A stretch of DNA of 64,000 bases from Theodoxus fluviatilis (GCA_034096865.1 JAWQFJ010005501.1:1-64000); one strand, 5' to 3'. Shown: positions 24,816-37,005, counted from the stretch's first letter. Program-made: numbers and translations. The notes: a model not told the origin generated them from the letters alone.

Positions 24816-24847
24816 TTCCGTCGTAGACTGTCACTGCTTCAACTGTT

Positions 24848-24864
24848 CGCCGTCTGTGGAACCA
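24848..24864 (-). promoter_or_regulatory. Outer element primer-binding site
   Basis: On the minus strand, one base after the 5' LTR, TGGTTCCACAGACGGCG begins with the TGG expected to pair with tRNA 3' CCA. The gag ATG follows after about 30 bp. Confidence 0.65.
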
Positions 24865-24865
24865 A

Positions 24866-25358
24866 TGTTGCACTCTTCTCTGCAATATCTTGATGTACGG
24901 GGGTTCTCCTGGCTTGCGCTAGGAAGTCGAAGTGACAGACTCCAGTGATCGTTTCCAATGAACTTTATTCACGCACTGACCTCTACAGTGGTGAAAATCA
25001 GCAACAGCAATTCGTATAGCGCTCACACAGCTTCACTCTGCTTACAGTACTGCAGAGGCTCGCTAGCACACAGCAGAAACTCGCTACCTCGAGAGTCAAA
25101 GCTCTCACCTTTAACTCTGTCGTATCTGCTGCTCTCCCTCTCTCACTCGCTTTCGCTCCTTATATACCTTTACACATCTTCTAGAAACTACCAGCACAAT
25201 ATCGCACCTACTTCCACATTCCTAACTGCGACGCGACTGACTTACCGTGTCACAACAAGCTAATATTAGCCTAACTCGGTCGCGCGCGGGTCAAGGCCGT
25301 GACCTGACTGATAAACACGCCTGCGACGTTGCCAGCATTATCTAGAATATTCACAACA
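24866..25358 (-). repeat. Outer element 5' LTR
   Basis: 493 bp. On the minus strand it drives the outer element. Ends match the 13046-13538 copy. Followed by target duplication GTAC. Confidence 0.93.
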
Positions 25359-25362
25359 GTAC

Positions 25363-26240
25363 GCTGTTGCCAAGGTTGAACTTTGGTTAACCGGTGACGT
25401 CACTCCGGTCGTACCGTACCGACCTCCGGTTCGACTAAAGTCACTTTAGTTGACGCGAAAACTCGCTCAATAATGTTATTTGTGTTGTATGTTGTAACAG
25501 TCGTGTCAGTGTTTACATTGTAAATTAATATATTTAGGTCATGATATATAGTTTTTTTAACAGTCTTAGTGTTTATTTGAATTTAATGTGGATTTTGTTA
25601 TACCTGAATTGTCCTGAATTGTGGCCAGTTGAGAAAATAGAGAAGATACATAGAATCAATAAAATGCAGCAAGGTAAACCAGAATCTCAGTAAAAGTTTC
25701 AGCCAAATTTATTTATTCATAATTTTTCAGGATTAATACAAATTTATATCATAAACATCAGTTCAATTTAATCGAGTCAATTAATCGAGTACATACATGT
25801 ATGTAACATGTCCACCAGGCCAAAAATGTGTTGAGTGGAACGCAAGTCAGAAAAGTTACACTTGCAGTCAAACAACAAAATGCATACAGTAGAACATAAT
25901 AAATAATATTAAAATAATAATAATGTACATGTATTTCAGGTCATGCAGCATTGCTTCATGGAAAATTATGAATTACCAAGAAGATGATGGAACTGGAGAT
26001 TACCAACATTAAGACAGGCAACAACTTGTATACAAATCAAGCGATTCTGGCTGCTCTTGTTATCAATGACTGCGACTTTTTTAATATAAGGACACACACA
26101 CTTCTGTAGACACAGGTAACCAGATTTACATCCGGCTGAGCACCTTTATTGTGCGAAGTTTGCTGCATGTTTTAGTTTGGGTTAACAAACACGAAAGTCA
26201 ATATAAAAATCCAAATATGATTGAATTTTCATTGAACTAT
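25363..26240. other. MULE-2 interior / 3' flank, no gene
   Basis: AT-rich sequence between the outer LTR element and the MULE-2 stop codon. It is probably the 3' UTR and subterminal part of MULE-2. No repeat or exon recognised. Confidence 0.5.
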
Positions 26241-28138
26241 CTACCGCATACGGCATGAAGGGCACTGATAGTCAGTTGACTCGCCCGGAACATCACAAGA
26301 ATTATGCACCCATCCCTCACAAGAACTGCATTGTTGCCACAAAATGTCCTCTCCAGTACCGTTATCTTCTTTGGAGAAACATAATGTGCACGTTTCAGGC
26401 GACCTGTCTTTCAATGTGGAGGCCAATGCCTCTCTTTCATCTTCTGTGGGTTTACTCAATTTGAGTCTCTTTTTTCTTGACTTTCGCCTGGTAACAAAAA
26501 ACTTGACGCAGCTTCTTTGAGTTTGAAGCTTTTGGTTTGACGAGAATGTTTCTTTTACATTGAAATTACCTATATCTTCTTTCTCAGCAAGAGATTGCAA
26601 TCCTACTGCTATGGTCTTTGCAGATGCTGTATTAGAAATTATACTCTGCAACACCTCTGGATTATTCGTAGAATTTATAATTTGGATTAAGTCGTTTACT
26701 GTACAAAGGGCACTTTTTTAAACTGCTCTAAATTGTTTTTCCCACAATCATTTTTTCCTGTGCAAACGAATTGCTTAAAGTAAGCTTGTGTAATGGGTGA
26801 CTCTTCCTCTGCCGGGAGCACTGGGTCATCACCAAAATCTACATTGTCTTCTTCATCTGCAACAGGTCTGGGCATCTGTAATAAGGAAAGATGCACAGCA
26901 TGCACATGCTTGCAAATCAGAGTTCTGTGCATATAATCTGCACATGTGCATGTGTAATTGTGAACACAGATCATACACATGTCACATCTAAGTTTACATG
27001 TACAATTACCTCTATCAGTTTTATTCACCGAGTACAGTTTATTCTCTGACGACACTGTCCATTTACACTGCCCAACAGCTTCAACATGAAGGTCTGCTGA
27101 AAGAGCAGTTTTATGCCGATCTCTTATTTCTCGCAGCTTGTGTGTTACTTTTCCTTTTGTATATTTAATGAGTTGCTCAAATGCTTTGTCCTTAGACAAC
27201 TGCAGCAGAATATATAAAAGACTGTCAACACGTCTGTTTTGTTTTCTATTAAAATACAAATCTTTCAACACTCGGTGAAATGCCTCAGCATACATATTGG
27301 TGTTGGCAATACATCCATGCCTGAAGCAAGCGGCCCATAGCTTAGTTTTGTTGTCTTGTACATAAGTATTTACAAAATAGTTGTGAAAATTGGGATGCTG
27401 AGCTTGTAACAAATCTAAAAATTCAGTCAACTGCTTTCGAAATGTGCTTTCACAAGGTTCCATGCGTAAAATAGCCATATAGGCATATACCTTCGTTTCA
27501 TTCTCCACATTGGCGACTAACTCTTTCAATTTCCTTTGCCAGGCTTTATCTACATGCCAAATACAATACAATCGCTTCCCAGGGCAAGAAAAAACAGAAC
27601 ACCAAGAGTTATAAAATGCGTTCGCAAGGTCGCTCATGAAAATGTCAGTGTGATAATCATTCCCACCATTTGCAATTTTCAAACTATGCATGAAAACAGT
27701 TAACACCTCTTCATCTTCTCGGTTTGAGATAGCCCATGCAACAGGCACAGCTTCACCAAATTCATCAATGACAAGAACCGTGGTTAAAAGAAACTGGTAT
27801 TGAGTGGTAGAATGAGTGGAATCCGCACATATCAAACTGCCTGCATAATGCTGCATCATTTTTTTCTGAAATTGGGTTTGGATGCATAACATAAAATCAC
27901 TTTCTGTCAGGGATGGGTGTTGTTTGTCTACTTGGCCTTGCGGTTTATAATAGATGATGGGGTTGTTTTCCGTCTTCTTCAATTCTTCCACCCAAAGGGC
28001 CACACTCGTGGAATCATCAGCACTTTTCTGACTGTTGGAAATGTTGTACTGGTTCTTGATGTTTAAAACGTCTCTCCGTGTTATTAAGGCATCCCTATTG
28101 ACTCCTTCTACGCAGTCCCTGATATCCTGAAGAATTTT

Positions 28139-28141
28139 TTA
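28139..28141 (-). other. In-frame TAA inside the MULE-2 gene
   Basis: The frame of the FAR1-like domain and that of the transposase are identical on either side of this stop (28141 and 28003 differ by a multiple of three). It is a nonsense change rather than an indel, unless a very short intron with acceptor TTCTTCAG removes it. Confidence 0.8.
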
Positions 28142-28999
28142 AATATCTAAACCACTTGCTAACTTAGCTGCAATCAAAGAACGTAGTTTTAGTGACAACT
28201 TTAAATGGCAGATGTCAAGGTCATGTCCAACATGATCCAAACAATACTCAGTTTCAATAAGGCCTGTTTGAATGTTCTCAATAGCCTTCACATGAAAAGT
28301 GCAGTTTGACTTAGATTTGCAGGATCCTTGAGTCTTCTGTGTTCTCTTCCTCAGCTCATTGGGAGTTTGCTTATTGAAACCAGATCGATGGCAATAAAAG
28401 TATTGACTCTTTTTGTCAATGTCAAAGTTTCTTGGTGCCCTGCGTTTAATAAAGTGGGAATTTGTTTCTTCTTCAGTTTTTGACATCCATGCCAAAAATT
28501 CAGGCTTGCTCTGGAAGCTTTTCCTTTGTATTCTAAAATTCTGCTCGTGCATTTCATTGTAATGCTGAATCAGTTTGTGTGTAGAAGTAACAGTTTCATT
28601 GCACATGGAGCATGCACATGTTTTTGTGACAGGTGTTGGTACAGTCATGCCAGGATGCATCTTCTTGATGTGTGTGACAAGGTTATTAAAACGAGAAATA
28701 TTCGTCCCACAGTACGGGCAGCTGTGCCTGGTCTTGTTTTTTACTTCTGAGGAGCCATCAGTGGAAGACGTAGCATCGCAACGTTGGGGGGGTTTCGGCA
28801 CAGCCCTAGCAGGGTGCAACCTTCTAATATGCCTAACAAGGGATCTCCTACAGGAAAGCTGCATGTCACAATACAAGCAAGAGTGTTTAGTTTTCTTTTG
28901 GCCAGATGCAGCATTCGGAGGCTGGGTAGAAGCGCCGTCAGAGGCAGGAGGTGCAGTGGAAGTTGTGGGCTTGGTGGATGGGTGAGGATTGCTTGTCGA

Positions 29000-29580
29000 G
29001 GGAGGGAAAGTATCTTCGGGTGCAGCCGATGGGGGTTTGGGTGCAGCCGATGGGGGTTTGGGTGCAACCGATGGGGGTTTGGATGTAGCCGATGGGGGTT
29101 TGGATGTAGCCGATGGGGGTTTGGGTGCAGCTGATGGGCGTTTGGGTGTAGCCGATGGGGGTTTGCGAGCAGCAGATGGGGATTTGCGAGCAGCAGATGG
29201 GGATTTGCGAGCAGCAGACGGAGCTTTTGGAGCAGCGGATGGAGGTTCGTGAGCAGAGGATGAGGGAGCAGCAGATGGAGCTTCGGGAGCAGAGGGTGGG
29301 GGAGCAGCAGATGGAGCTTCGGGAGCAGAGGGTGGGGGAGCAGCGGATAGAGGTTCACGAGCAGCAGATGGGGGTTTGCGAGCAGCGGATGGAGGTTTGC
29401 GAGCAGCGGATGGAGGTTTGCGAGCAGCAGACGGAGCTTTTGGAGCAGCAGATGGGGATTTGCGAGCAGCAGACGGAGCTTTTGGAGCAGCGGATGGAGG
29501 TTCGTGAGCAGAGGATGAGGGAGCAGAGGGTGGGGGAGCAGCAGATGGGGGTTTGGGAGCAGCGAACGAGGGTTTGGACG
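29000..29580 (-). repeat. 21-bp coding minisatellite (Pro-Ser-Ala-Ala repeats)
   Basis: About 25 units, mostly 21 bp (some 24-30), encoding variants of KPPSAAP and KPPSAAR, between the protease and zinc fingers of MULE-2. All units keep the frame. Confidence 0.9.
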
Positions 29581-30418
29581 AAGGTTTGCCTCCGGATGGA
29601 CTCCAAGCGGTGTGCGACTTAGGCTGAGGTTGCAAAAGAGTGATGTCAATACCCTTCATAAAGAAGGATATCATTATTCGCCTCAGATACTTCTCATACC
29701 GAGTGGGCTCGTGCAAGAAGTGGCTCCATAAGATCCCAAACCGTGGACCACTCAGCTGCCTGAAAAGTTGTGGATCCAAGGCAGCAATGATGGCACAAAG
29801 GCATGCAACGATGCCACACACGTTGCTGCATTGTTGCAGGGGAAAGCTTCTGCACTCCGGCGAGCAGTGGTGAGGATATCCCGTGGGCGTGTGCATCAGT
29901 TCTGGGGCGGGGAGGTGGGGCAATCCGAGGAGGGAAGTGTACCTTTGCAGCTCCTGCACAAGGTCCGGCGGATATCCCCACGCCATACTGTCCCCGTACA
30001 ATACGGTCTCTTTCACTAAGTCCACAATCACCAAGACCCAGTGACTGCCTGGCATGCGTCTTGTAGACAGATACACCTTGTCATTGGCCTGCTTGCTAAC
30101 ATTCGCTACAAATATCAGCTTTCTGATTCTTGCAATATCCCGCCGCCTCATCATCCTCATCAGTTCGTCCGGACTCGATGTTGCGAGGGAGAGGCAAATC
30201 GTCTCGCAAGCATCAGGCTTCAGTAGCTGTTGCCGATTGGTTTCATCTAGCAACCATGTTATGTGGCTATTTAGGATCCATCCCTCGTCGCCTTCAGCGC
30301 AGAGTGCTGCCATCTCATCAACGGAGCTACCTGAAACATAAACCAAACAGTAACACAAGCTGAAGGTGATGGTGGTTAAAACAAAAATCTTGGAACATTT
30401 GAGCCTGACCGAAATCAC

Positions 30419-31316
30419 ACAAGTTTTTTTCTCTGAAAACAGCGGAAGCAGGAAGTTTTTTTCGCCTGAATAATCTTTTTATTTGCTTGAACCTACACCC
30501 AGTTCTGTATTTATATGATCCAGTAGTCCAAGGACAAATCACACAATTTCTATGTTAGGTTGTTTCTTTACTTTTATACTAATTATAGTATCTACAGTAC
30601 AAGCGACGGTAATGTCATATCTGTACATATGCCTACATAAATGCCCAGTACTACGTTCTGTAAACAAAATAGTAATGATTAGTATTAGTAATGATTAGTA
30701 ATGATCCGCCTTCAATAACAGGAATTTTGGTCAAGCTCAAACATACCTTTCAGCAAATGTTCCATGATGAACTGAAGCTAAAATGATTCATTTGGCTTAA
30801 CCCTTTACCACCGTTCCTGAATGGCCTAATAGAGCCCGAGAAGCTGTGAATGACAGCTGTGAATTACAAACTAAACTGTTCAAGTAAATGAAAAGATGTT
30901 TACTTTGAATGAATGCTCTCACTTTTTACTAGCTTTTCAAACACGTGGAAATCATTCTTTAGACTATTTTCTTGAAAAACCAATGGATTTTTTCCGCAAA
31001 ATGGTGGGTTATCTTCCTGTCAACAGGTGTCAGGTGGTAAAGTGTTAATATGTACCCACTCGCAGCAGCACTTTTAAGGCAAGAATACAGTGGTGTCAAA
31101 CACTGATAACACCAATAATTGGTTAGTACAAAATAATGTTCTGGTCCCAGTTGTGGTTTTTCTTCAGCAGTATGATTAGCACAAAAATCTGTTTGTTCAA
31201 AAGAATAATCCTGGTCTCTTCAGATTCGCCTTATCAGGATTCCACTGTACCCTCGAAATAACGCTAAAAGGGCGCAAAGAAGGATTTGGGTACATTTAAA
31301 GGACTGTTTCGACAAT

Positions 31317-31373
<57 letters not shown>

Positions 31374-31830
31374 CTAATAACATTGAGGGCTGTTGGGATG
31401 CAGGGCTGGGGTCGGTCTATCTCATCCCAAAACACCCCCAATTATTCCGATGGGTTTTTACAGAATGACTGCTCGTAAACGTCCTTGATCCCATGAAATG
31501 GTTCTATCTGGTTGAAAGCCCTACTGGGTGCAAGAAATTAAAGGAACAAAAGACACTGAACAGTGTGTTCTAGGGGTTTATCCACAGCTGCAAAATAACT
31601 TTAAGGTGTCCTACAAACTTGTGCAGTTGAAGTCCCTACCGTCTGCGATAAATTGACTATGCATATAATTTATCATTTTTTTAAAACAGCCCAATGACAT
31701 AAACAGTAAATAATTCCTTCCAAAAACAACACAAGACACATTTTACCTCAGAACCTGAATCTGCAATCACTCAGCATCGCATAACTGTTTGAAGTGAAAA
31801 ATGACAAAATAAATAATCTAATCTACTAAC
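30419..31830. other. MULE-2 intron 2 with (CA)n
   Basis: AT-rich intron. A (CA)n microsatellite occupies 31317-31371. No other feature recognised. Confidence 0.6.
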
Positions 31831-31989
31831 CATATCTGGTCCAATGCAAGGCTGGGTGATTCCATATGAGATTCTTGAACTCATCCATATCATCAAGACG
31901 TGGAACACCGTGTGGCTTCAAGTAGTCACCATCCAACCACGCAGTCTCCTTTCTGAACTTCCGCGGGTCTGCCAACCTTCGTGGTGGAT

Positions 31990-33313
31990 CTGCAACTTTA
32001 AAGTTCCAAGCAATTAGGCCTGGAATAGCTACACATTTTGTTCAGACATCTGTAGCTTCAAAAAACCCTTTAATCCAACAAAAATCACAAAGTATAGACA
32101 CACTCACACAGTAACAAATTGAAAAGTTGAGGCAATAATTCAGATAGTTTGAGACAAGCTTTGAGTTTACTACTTTGCTACTAGTACTAAGAAATAGACT
32201 GTTTCACTTTCAGTCATGTGTGCCATAAAATGTAAATGCTTCCCCAAACAACAACCCCTCTGGGGGCGGTACCAGGGATGTCTACAACGAGAGGGGGGGG
32301 GGGGGGGAGAAGCGTGGGGAGAAAAACAAGGGGGCGGAGAGCGTGGGAAGGGGGGGGGGGGCGGGGGTCCGACTCACCAGACTGATCTCTTGGAGACACT
32401 ATGGCGCAAGCATCAGGTCTTCACGCTGCCTGACCAGAGGAATGTCCAAGAGGGAGATAAGGGGAAACGACCGTGGGAAGGATGGCTGGCATGGGATGGT
32501 ATGGCTTTGGTGTCCAAGGAGTCTGATGTGGGGATGGAATCGGAGAGGGGGGGGGGGGGTTTACCATGGAGAAATCAGGGGGTTGGAGGGCGTGGGAACG
32601 GGCAGAAATCGCTGAGTGGGCAAATGACCACATGGAATAGGAGGGGCTCATTGCAGAAAAAGCAAAGTAAAGTTGTGTCATCCTGTTACATAGTGATAGG
32701 GTGCACCTATCACCAAGTGAATTGTATATCTACTGTGTTCATCTTCTATAGAAATATCCCCGCTGCTGTCTCTTCCCAACCCCCTATCCTGTGTGTCAGA
32801 TCTCTCTCCAACCACCCTTCCCCATCCTTTCCGTAAGCTGTGGTCTGATTGTTGTCGCAGCTGCCCTGTCAATCGCTGCCCTGTCAGTCACTTGTTACAT
32901 TAATGTGACCCTCGATCGGCTAGTGAACCGCTCAGCTCAGTAGGCCTAAGTGAAAACTAGATATATGCAACATTCTAAAATTAATGAAAAGAAATAACAG
33001 ATATCAAATTATCATGCCTAAGCACATCGTAAACATTTAAACAGTCTGTGGATGGTAAATCTTTGAGTCTGACTCTGAGTCTGCCGTGAGACATTTGGAT
33101 TATTTAAGTTGCAGTAACCACTTCTGGTTGTCAGCGCAACTGAGCATTGCGAGTTAAGCATCTTGTTCAAGGATGCAACTCGATCTGGGAACCGCGCAGC
33201 TTCGAACGCCGCACCCGCTAGCCACAAGCGACTGTATCATGAATTAATCGCATAAAAAATCACACCCTCAAAACTTTGAAAATGGGAAAAAATAACTATG
33301 AAATGCGACATAC
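31990..33313. other. MULE-2 intron 1 with G-runs and dispersed repeats
   Basis: Contains long G tracts (32290-32363 and about 32549-32560), the dispersed repeat at 32700-32930 and the SINE-like fragment at 33150-33212. Confidence 0.6.
32700..32930 (+). repeat. Dispersed repeat shared with 41596-41830
   Basis: Common words include TACTGTGTTCATC / TGCTGTGTTCATC, CTGTGTGTCAGA, CTCTCTCCAACC, GTGGTCTGATTGTT and GCTGCCCTGTCAATC. The second copy has an extra ~40-bp segment. Both copies follow purine-rich low-complexity DNA. Confidence 0.85.
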
Positions 33314-33424
33314 CATCTTGAGCACGATCCATGATGAGGAGAAAAGTCTGTGTCGGTAAGATGCTTCCAAAGTTGAAGGCACGGACTGACAGATTACCCG
33401 GGTTTCGCCGCTGGAAGTACTAGA

Positions 33425-33511
33425 GCAGACGAAACTATCACAGTCACGTGACACGAAGTGGCCAATCAGAAGCAGGTGACTGGAAGTCGATAGCTGTCTT
33501 TAGCCGCATGT
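33425..33511 (-). repeat. MULE-2 right terminal inverted repeat
   Basis: Reverse complement of 5365-5453 with about 95 percent identity by eye. The gene's exon-1 ATG is 92 bp inward. Confidence 0.85.
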
Positions 33512-33520
33512 GATGCCGTC

Positions 33521-34975
33521 AAATGTCAGTGTGTGAAGTTGCCTCGTATTACGCGCTCAAACAGTTTTGACGCATTGCGACAGATTGTTCGTGTGGAAGG
33601 GGGTACGACGTCATCTCGAGGGGTTATCTGGAGGGTCACTAGGGTAGCGTTGGTATGCCACGGGGTCCACACGATAGCCGACACGGGTCTGAAGCCCGCG
33701 AAAGTTAGTCGAATAGTGATTGGGGGAGAATCAGAGGGCGCGAAAATACTTAACACTGATTGGGGTTTAATCACGTGACAGAGTCGACGTCGGAATCTGA
33801 TAGCGTTGGTCTGATCAGATCATCTCCGTCGTCTGGATGGGAAAATTGGGCGAGCAGTCTATGCTTACAACTGTAAGCTGCGCGGGCGGCTTAACTCATT
33901 CGCGGCGCATAGCCTCATACGCCGAACATAGTCGTTCGCGGCGCGTAGCCTCAATAGAGCCTACCACATTAGCATATTTTTGCCCGCTTACAACAAGGAA
34001 AATATGGTAATGGGAACTAGTCTAGTCTTGAAATCGTCTCTGTACTATGGTTTGCCAGCTTTAGATCCACACACAGATCTTTCCCGGCCAGACCAAAAAT
34101 TTTATCAGCAATGCACTACGAGGCGCGAAGTAAACAGCGATGGCGGCGTAGCATCGATTGCAGTGCGAGGTTGGGTGAGCGAGTGGAAATTGCTATAGAG
34201 GAGGGTTCTGATGCTGAAGTGGATGCTTTGTATGAGATAGGAACTGATGTAGATGATCCCTTTCATGATGATGATGATAGTGGTGATTTTCCTCTCGCTA
34301 ATGACGAGGTATCAGACAGCGAGGATGAGAGCGAAGTTGTCAATGTGGCTCAAATGAGGTCGACCTGGCTCTGTAGTTCATTGTAGGCTTATATTGGTTG
34401 TAACTCAGGACTAATATGTGACCAGCCACGACAAAACCAGTGCTAAGTCCATTTTTGGACAAAATGGGGTTTTAATACTTTTGAATTTTGCATTCATTTC
34501 TGTTTGTTTTGATATAAGAATGAACAATGTGAGTTAATTAGAATAGGAGTTACAGGCATTTCAAGTTGGGTACTGAAGCAGCTGTCATTTTGAAAAAACG
34601 GTCTCGGAAGATTTACTCTCTTCAGACATTAAACACCTTAGCAACGGTATTTCAAACTCCGTTTCCAAAAATAGCTGACCTTATTTTTCTTCGACATCCA
34701 CAGAGCGGGAACGACGAGAGAGCGGCCTTTCTAACGGTATATAACATGAAGGGGTTCTGCAAGGGTTTAGGTGTGTTTATTGCGGCTAAAATGAGGCAAT
34801 TAACGCTAATTACAGGGAGCTTTTGAAACAATACATAACACAAAAGTCTTTATTTTACCATCAAAATATAATTCTTCAAAATGTTTCCTTTACTGGCATT
34901 ATAGTTTGAACCATGTAGAATCTATTTTCATAAAAAAGTGAAAATCACCCAGAGTGACCCTCCCTGCCTTTTTTC
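33521..34975 (+). other. Intergenic with possible piggyBac-like remnant
   Basis: From about 33890 (TTAACTCATTCGCGGCGC) there is a 34-bp direct repeat of CGCGGCGCRTAGCCTCA. A plus-strand frame at 34111-34386 then encodes an acidic stretch (DDPFHDDDDSGDFP, VSDSEDESEVV) like piggyBac transposase N-termini. No transposase core or matching right TIR was found, so this is tentative. Confidence 0.25.
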
Positions 34976-36495
34976 AGTCGTAGCGCAAAATAGTGCCGCG
35001 CGACTGAGCTGCTGCTGCTTGAATCTTTCTTGGGTGCTGCTGCTTTGCCAGGTGTAGGTTTCTGCACTGGGGTGACAGCTTTCTTCTTGGGGGGCTCATC
35101 GTCAGAGCTGTCCGAATCACTACTGCTGCTGGAATCTTTAGCCTTGGTTTTGTTGGGTGTAGGCTTAGCAGCAGTTTTGTTGGCGGGAGTTGCTGCTTTT
35201 TTCACTGGGGCTTTTTCATCATCAGAGCTGTCGGAATCGCTACTGCTGCTTGAAGAATCCTTAGTCTTGGCTTTGCCAGATATCACCTTGGCTTGCGTTT
35301 TTTTTAGCAGGTGTTGCTGGCTTATTTGCTGGTGCTTCATCATCAGAACTGTCTGAACTGCTGCTGCTAACTTGTTTGGGTTTCTTTGCTGCTGCAGGGG
35401 ATGGCTTGCCGGAAAGTGGGATCTCTTCATCAGAACTGTCAGAGCTGCTGCTACTGCTGGATGCCGTTTTCTTGCCTGATGCCGCAGCAGGAGACTTTGC
35501 AGTCTTGGCTGTCAGAGCAGCAGCAGCCTTGGCTTTTGGAGGTGCTTCATCCTCAGAGCTGGAATCGCTGCTGCTGTCGGAGGTGTCTGCCTTCTTAGCT
35601 GGCTGTTTGGTCACTGCAGCTTTGGGCAAAGGCTTCACTGGGGCCTTGGCCTTGCCAGCAGGCTCTTCATCGGAACTGGAGGCGCTGCTGCTTGCGGAAG
35701 ACTCCTTCTTTGCCTGGACTCTGGCAGCAGGAGATTTGGCAGCACGAGACTTAGCAGCAGGTTTAGTAGAAGCCTTTTTGGTGTCATTGTCAGAACTCTC
35801 AGAGTCCGAGTCTGAAGAAGAAGCTGCAGCTTTGGCCGACTTGGTAGAAGTGGGTGTGGCAGCTGCCTTCTTGGGAGCGGGGGGCTTGGCTGCCTCTGAT
35901 GAAGAGCTTGAGTCAGAGTCGGAGTCGGAGACAGCATGAGGCCTCTTAGATGCCAGCTGGTGCAACATACAGTGAGAGGCCAGTGCAGTGTGCAACTGTG
36001 GTCACTTTGATGAATTTGGTTTTCCCAACTGGTTGCACTTCATACTGAACCAGTCAAAAAAAGAAGGCAGAAATATGTGTAAAATGCATGCAGCATTGTC
36101 ATATAACTTGGAATGTATTCTTTAAAAGTTCACAAAATAGTTCACATCTACAGATGACAGGTTGATTTGCATCACATCAAAAGTTGTCAATCACAAACTG
36201 TGATTATGTAATACTGACAGGGAAAAAAGTGGTAACGAAGATGTCATAAAGTCTAAAGATATTATCTCCATTCAAGTGATCACATTTCTGGATTAGCAAA
36301 GTTCCAAATTTGTAAACAATGGTAAAGCATTAATCTCAAAATGACCAGCATTCCAACATGAAAAAGTTCAGCACGATGCTCAGACATGAACTGTCTCAAC
36401 TCAACCATTCCCCTCTACTGACAGCTTACCCGTCCACTTTGGCCTTCTTGCTGGCTGGTCCATCACTGGAGTCCAGTGACCTCTTCCTCCATACT
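34976..36495 (-). CDS. NOLC1: Nopp140/NOLC1-like nucleolar phosphoprotein (partial, frame break)
   Basis: Minus-strand exon from about 35956 (acceptor TTGCACCAG) to about 34990. It encodes alternating acidic Ser clusters (SDSDSDSSSSSE, SSSSDSSDDE) and Lys/Pro/Ala-rich basic spacers, at least nine alternations, the layout of Nopp140, a casein-kinase-2-phosphorylated chaperone of box C/D and H/ACA snoRNPs in nucleoli. The frame breaks at an 8-T run (35298-35305): the repeat continues at once in the next frame. A candidate upstream exon lies at 36495-36430 (RKRSLDSSDGPASKKAK, donor GTAAGC), though its phase does not directly match the big exon, so an intervening exon may be missed. LisH and the SRP40 C-terminal domain are not visible here. 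Treacle-like protein is the alternative. Confidence 0.6.
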
Positions 36496-36579
36496 CTGTA
36501 ATGGCGGTCATGCACGTCATCCACAGTGGCTTCATCAAAACATTACTTTCAGTTTCAAATAGACCAGCTACTGCGCTCT

Positions 36580-37005
36580 CTTCTCTCTCACCCACCCCCA
36601 CTCGCACACCCCCACTCGCACACCCCCACTCGCACACCCCCATCCCCACACCTACACACACACACACACCTACACACACTCGCACACCCCCATCCCCACA
36701 CCTACACACACACACACCTACACACACTCGCACACCCCCATCCCCACACCTACACACACACACACCTACACACACACCTACACACACACACACACCTACA
36801 CACACACACACCTACACACACACACCTACACACACTCGCACACCCCCATCCCCACACCTACACACACACACACACCTACAAACACTCGCACACCCCCATC
36901 CCCACACCTACACACACACACACCTACACACACACCTACACACACACCTACACACACACACACCTACACACACACACACCTACACACACACACACACCAG
37001 TAGCA
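36580..37005. repeat. CACACCTA / CTCGCACACCCC minisatellite
   Basis: About 400 bp of CA-rich repeats with recurring ACTCGCACACCCCCATCCCC blocks, close to the Nopp140-like exon at 36430-36495. Confidence 0.95.

Larger units (their letters stand above)
26241..33332 (-). pseudogene. MULE-2 transposase: Ulp1 protease - C2H2 - FAR1-like - MULE - SWIM - PHD
   Basis: Minus-strand exons: 33332-33314, 31989-31831 and 30330-26241, with consistent phases. Order in exon 3: Ulp1/C48 cysteine protease (His in GSHWVLVIVD, Asp in YGDS, Gln/Cys in QCSNVCG); a long P-S-A-A-(P/R)-K repeat; three C2H2 fingers (CLYC, CPYC, CSMC types); a FAR1-like domain (FYCHRSGFNK, GSCKSKSNC); a MULE transposase (Asp in ICADSTHS, Asp in FMSDLANAF with CIWH, Glu in YAEAFHR); a SWIM finger (CTCADYMHRTLICKH); and a C-terminal PHD finger (CTLCFSK, CSSCEGWVH, CPSC). 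Two lesions: TAA at 28139-28141 with the same frame open on both sides, and a one-base shift in the T6 run near 26716 that puts the PHD out of frame. Function in life would be excision and integration; the role of the protease is unknown. Confidence 0.8.

Noticed and set aside
28741..29649. 302-codon frame rich in Leu/His/Pro repeats and several 'PQ' frames opposite
   Set aside because: Alternative frames of the 21-bp coding minisatellite; the frame with protease and zinc fingers is the supported one.
35376..35939. 187-codon Leu/Ala/Ser-rich plus-strand frame
   Set aside because: Antisense of the Nopp140-like Ser/Lys repeats.
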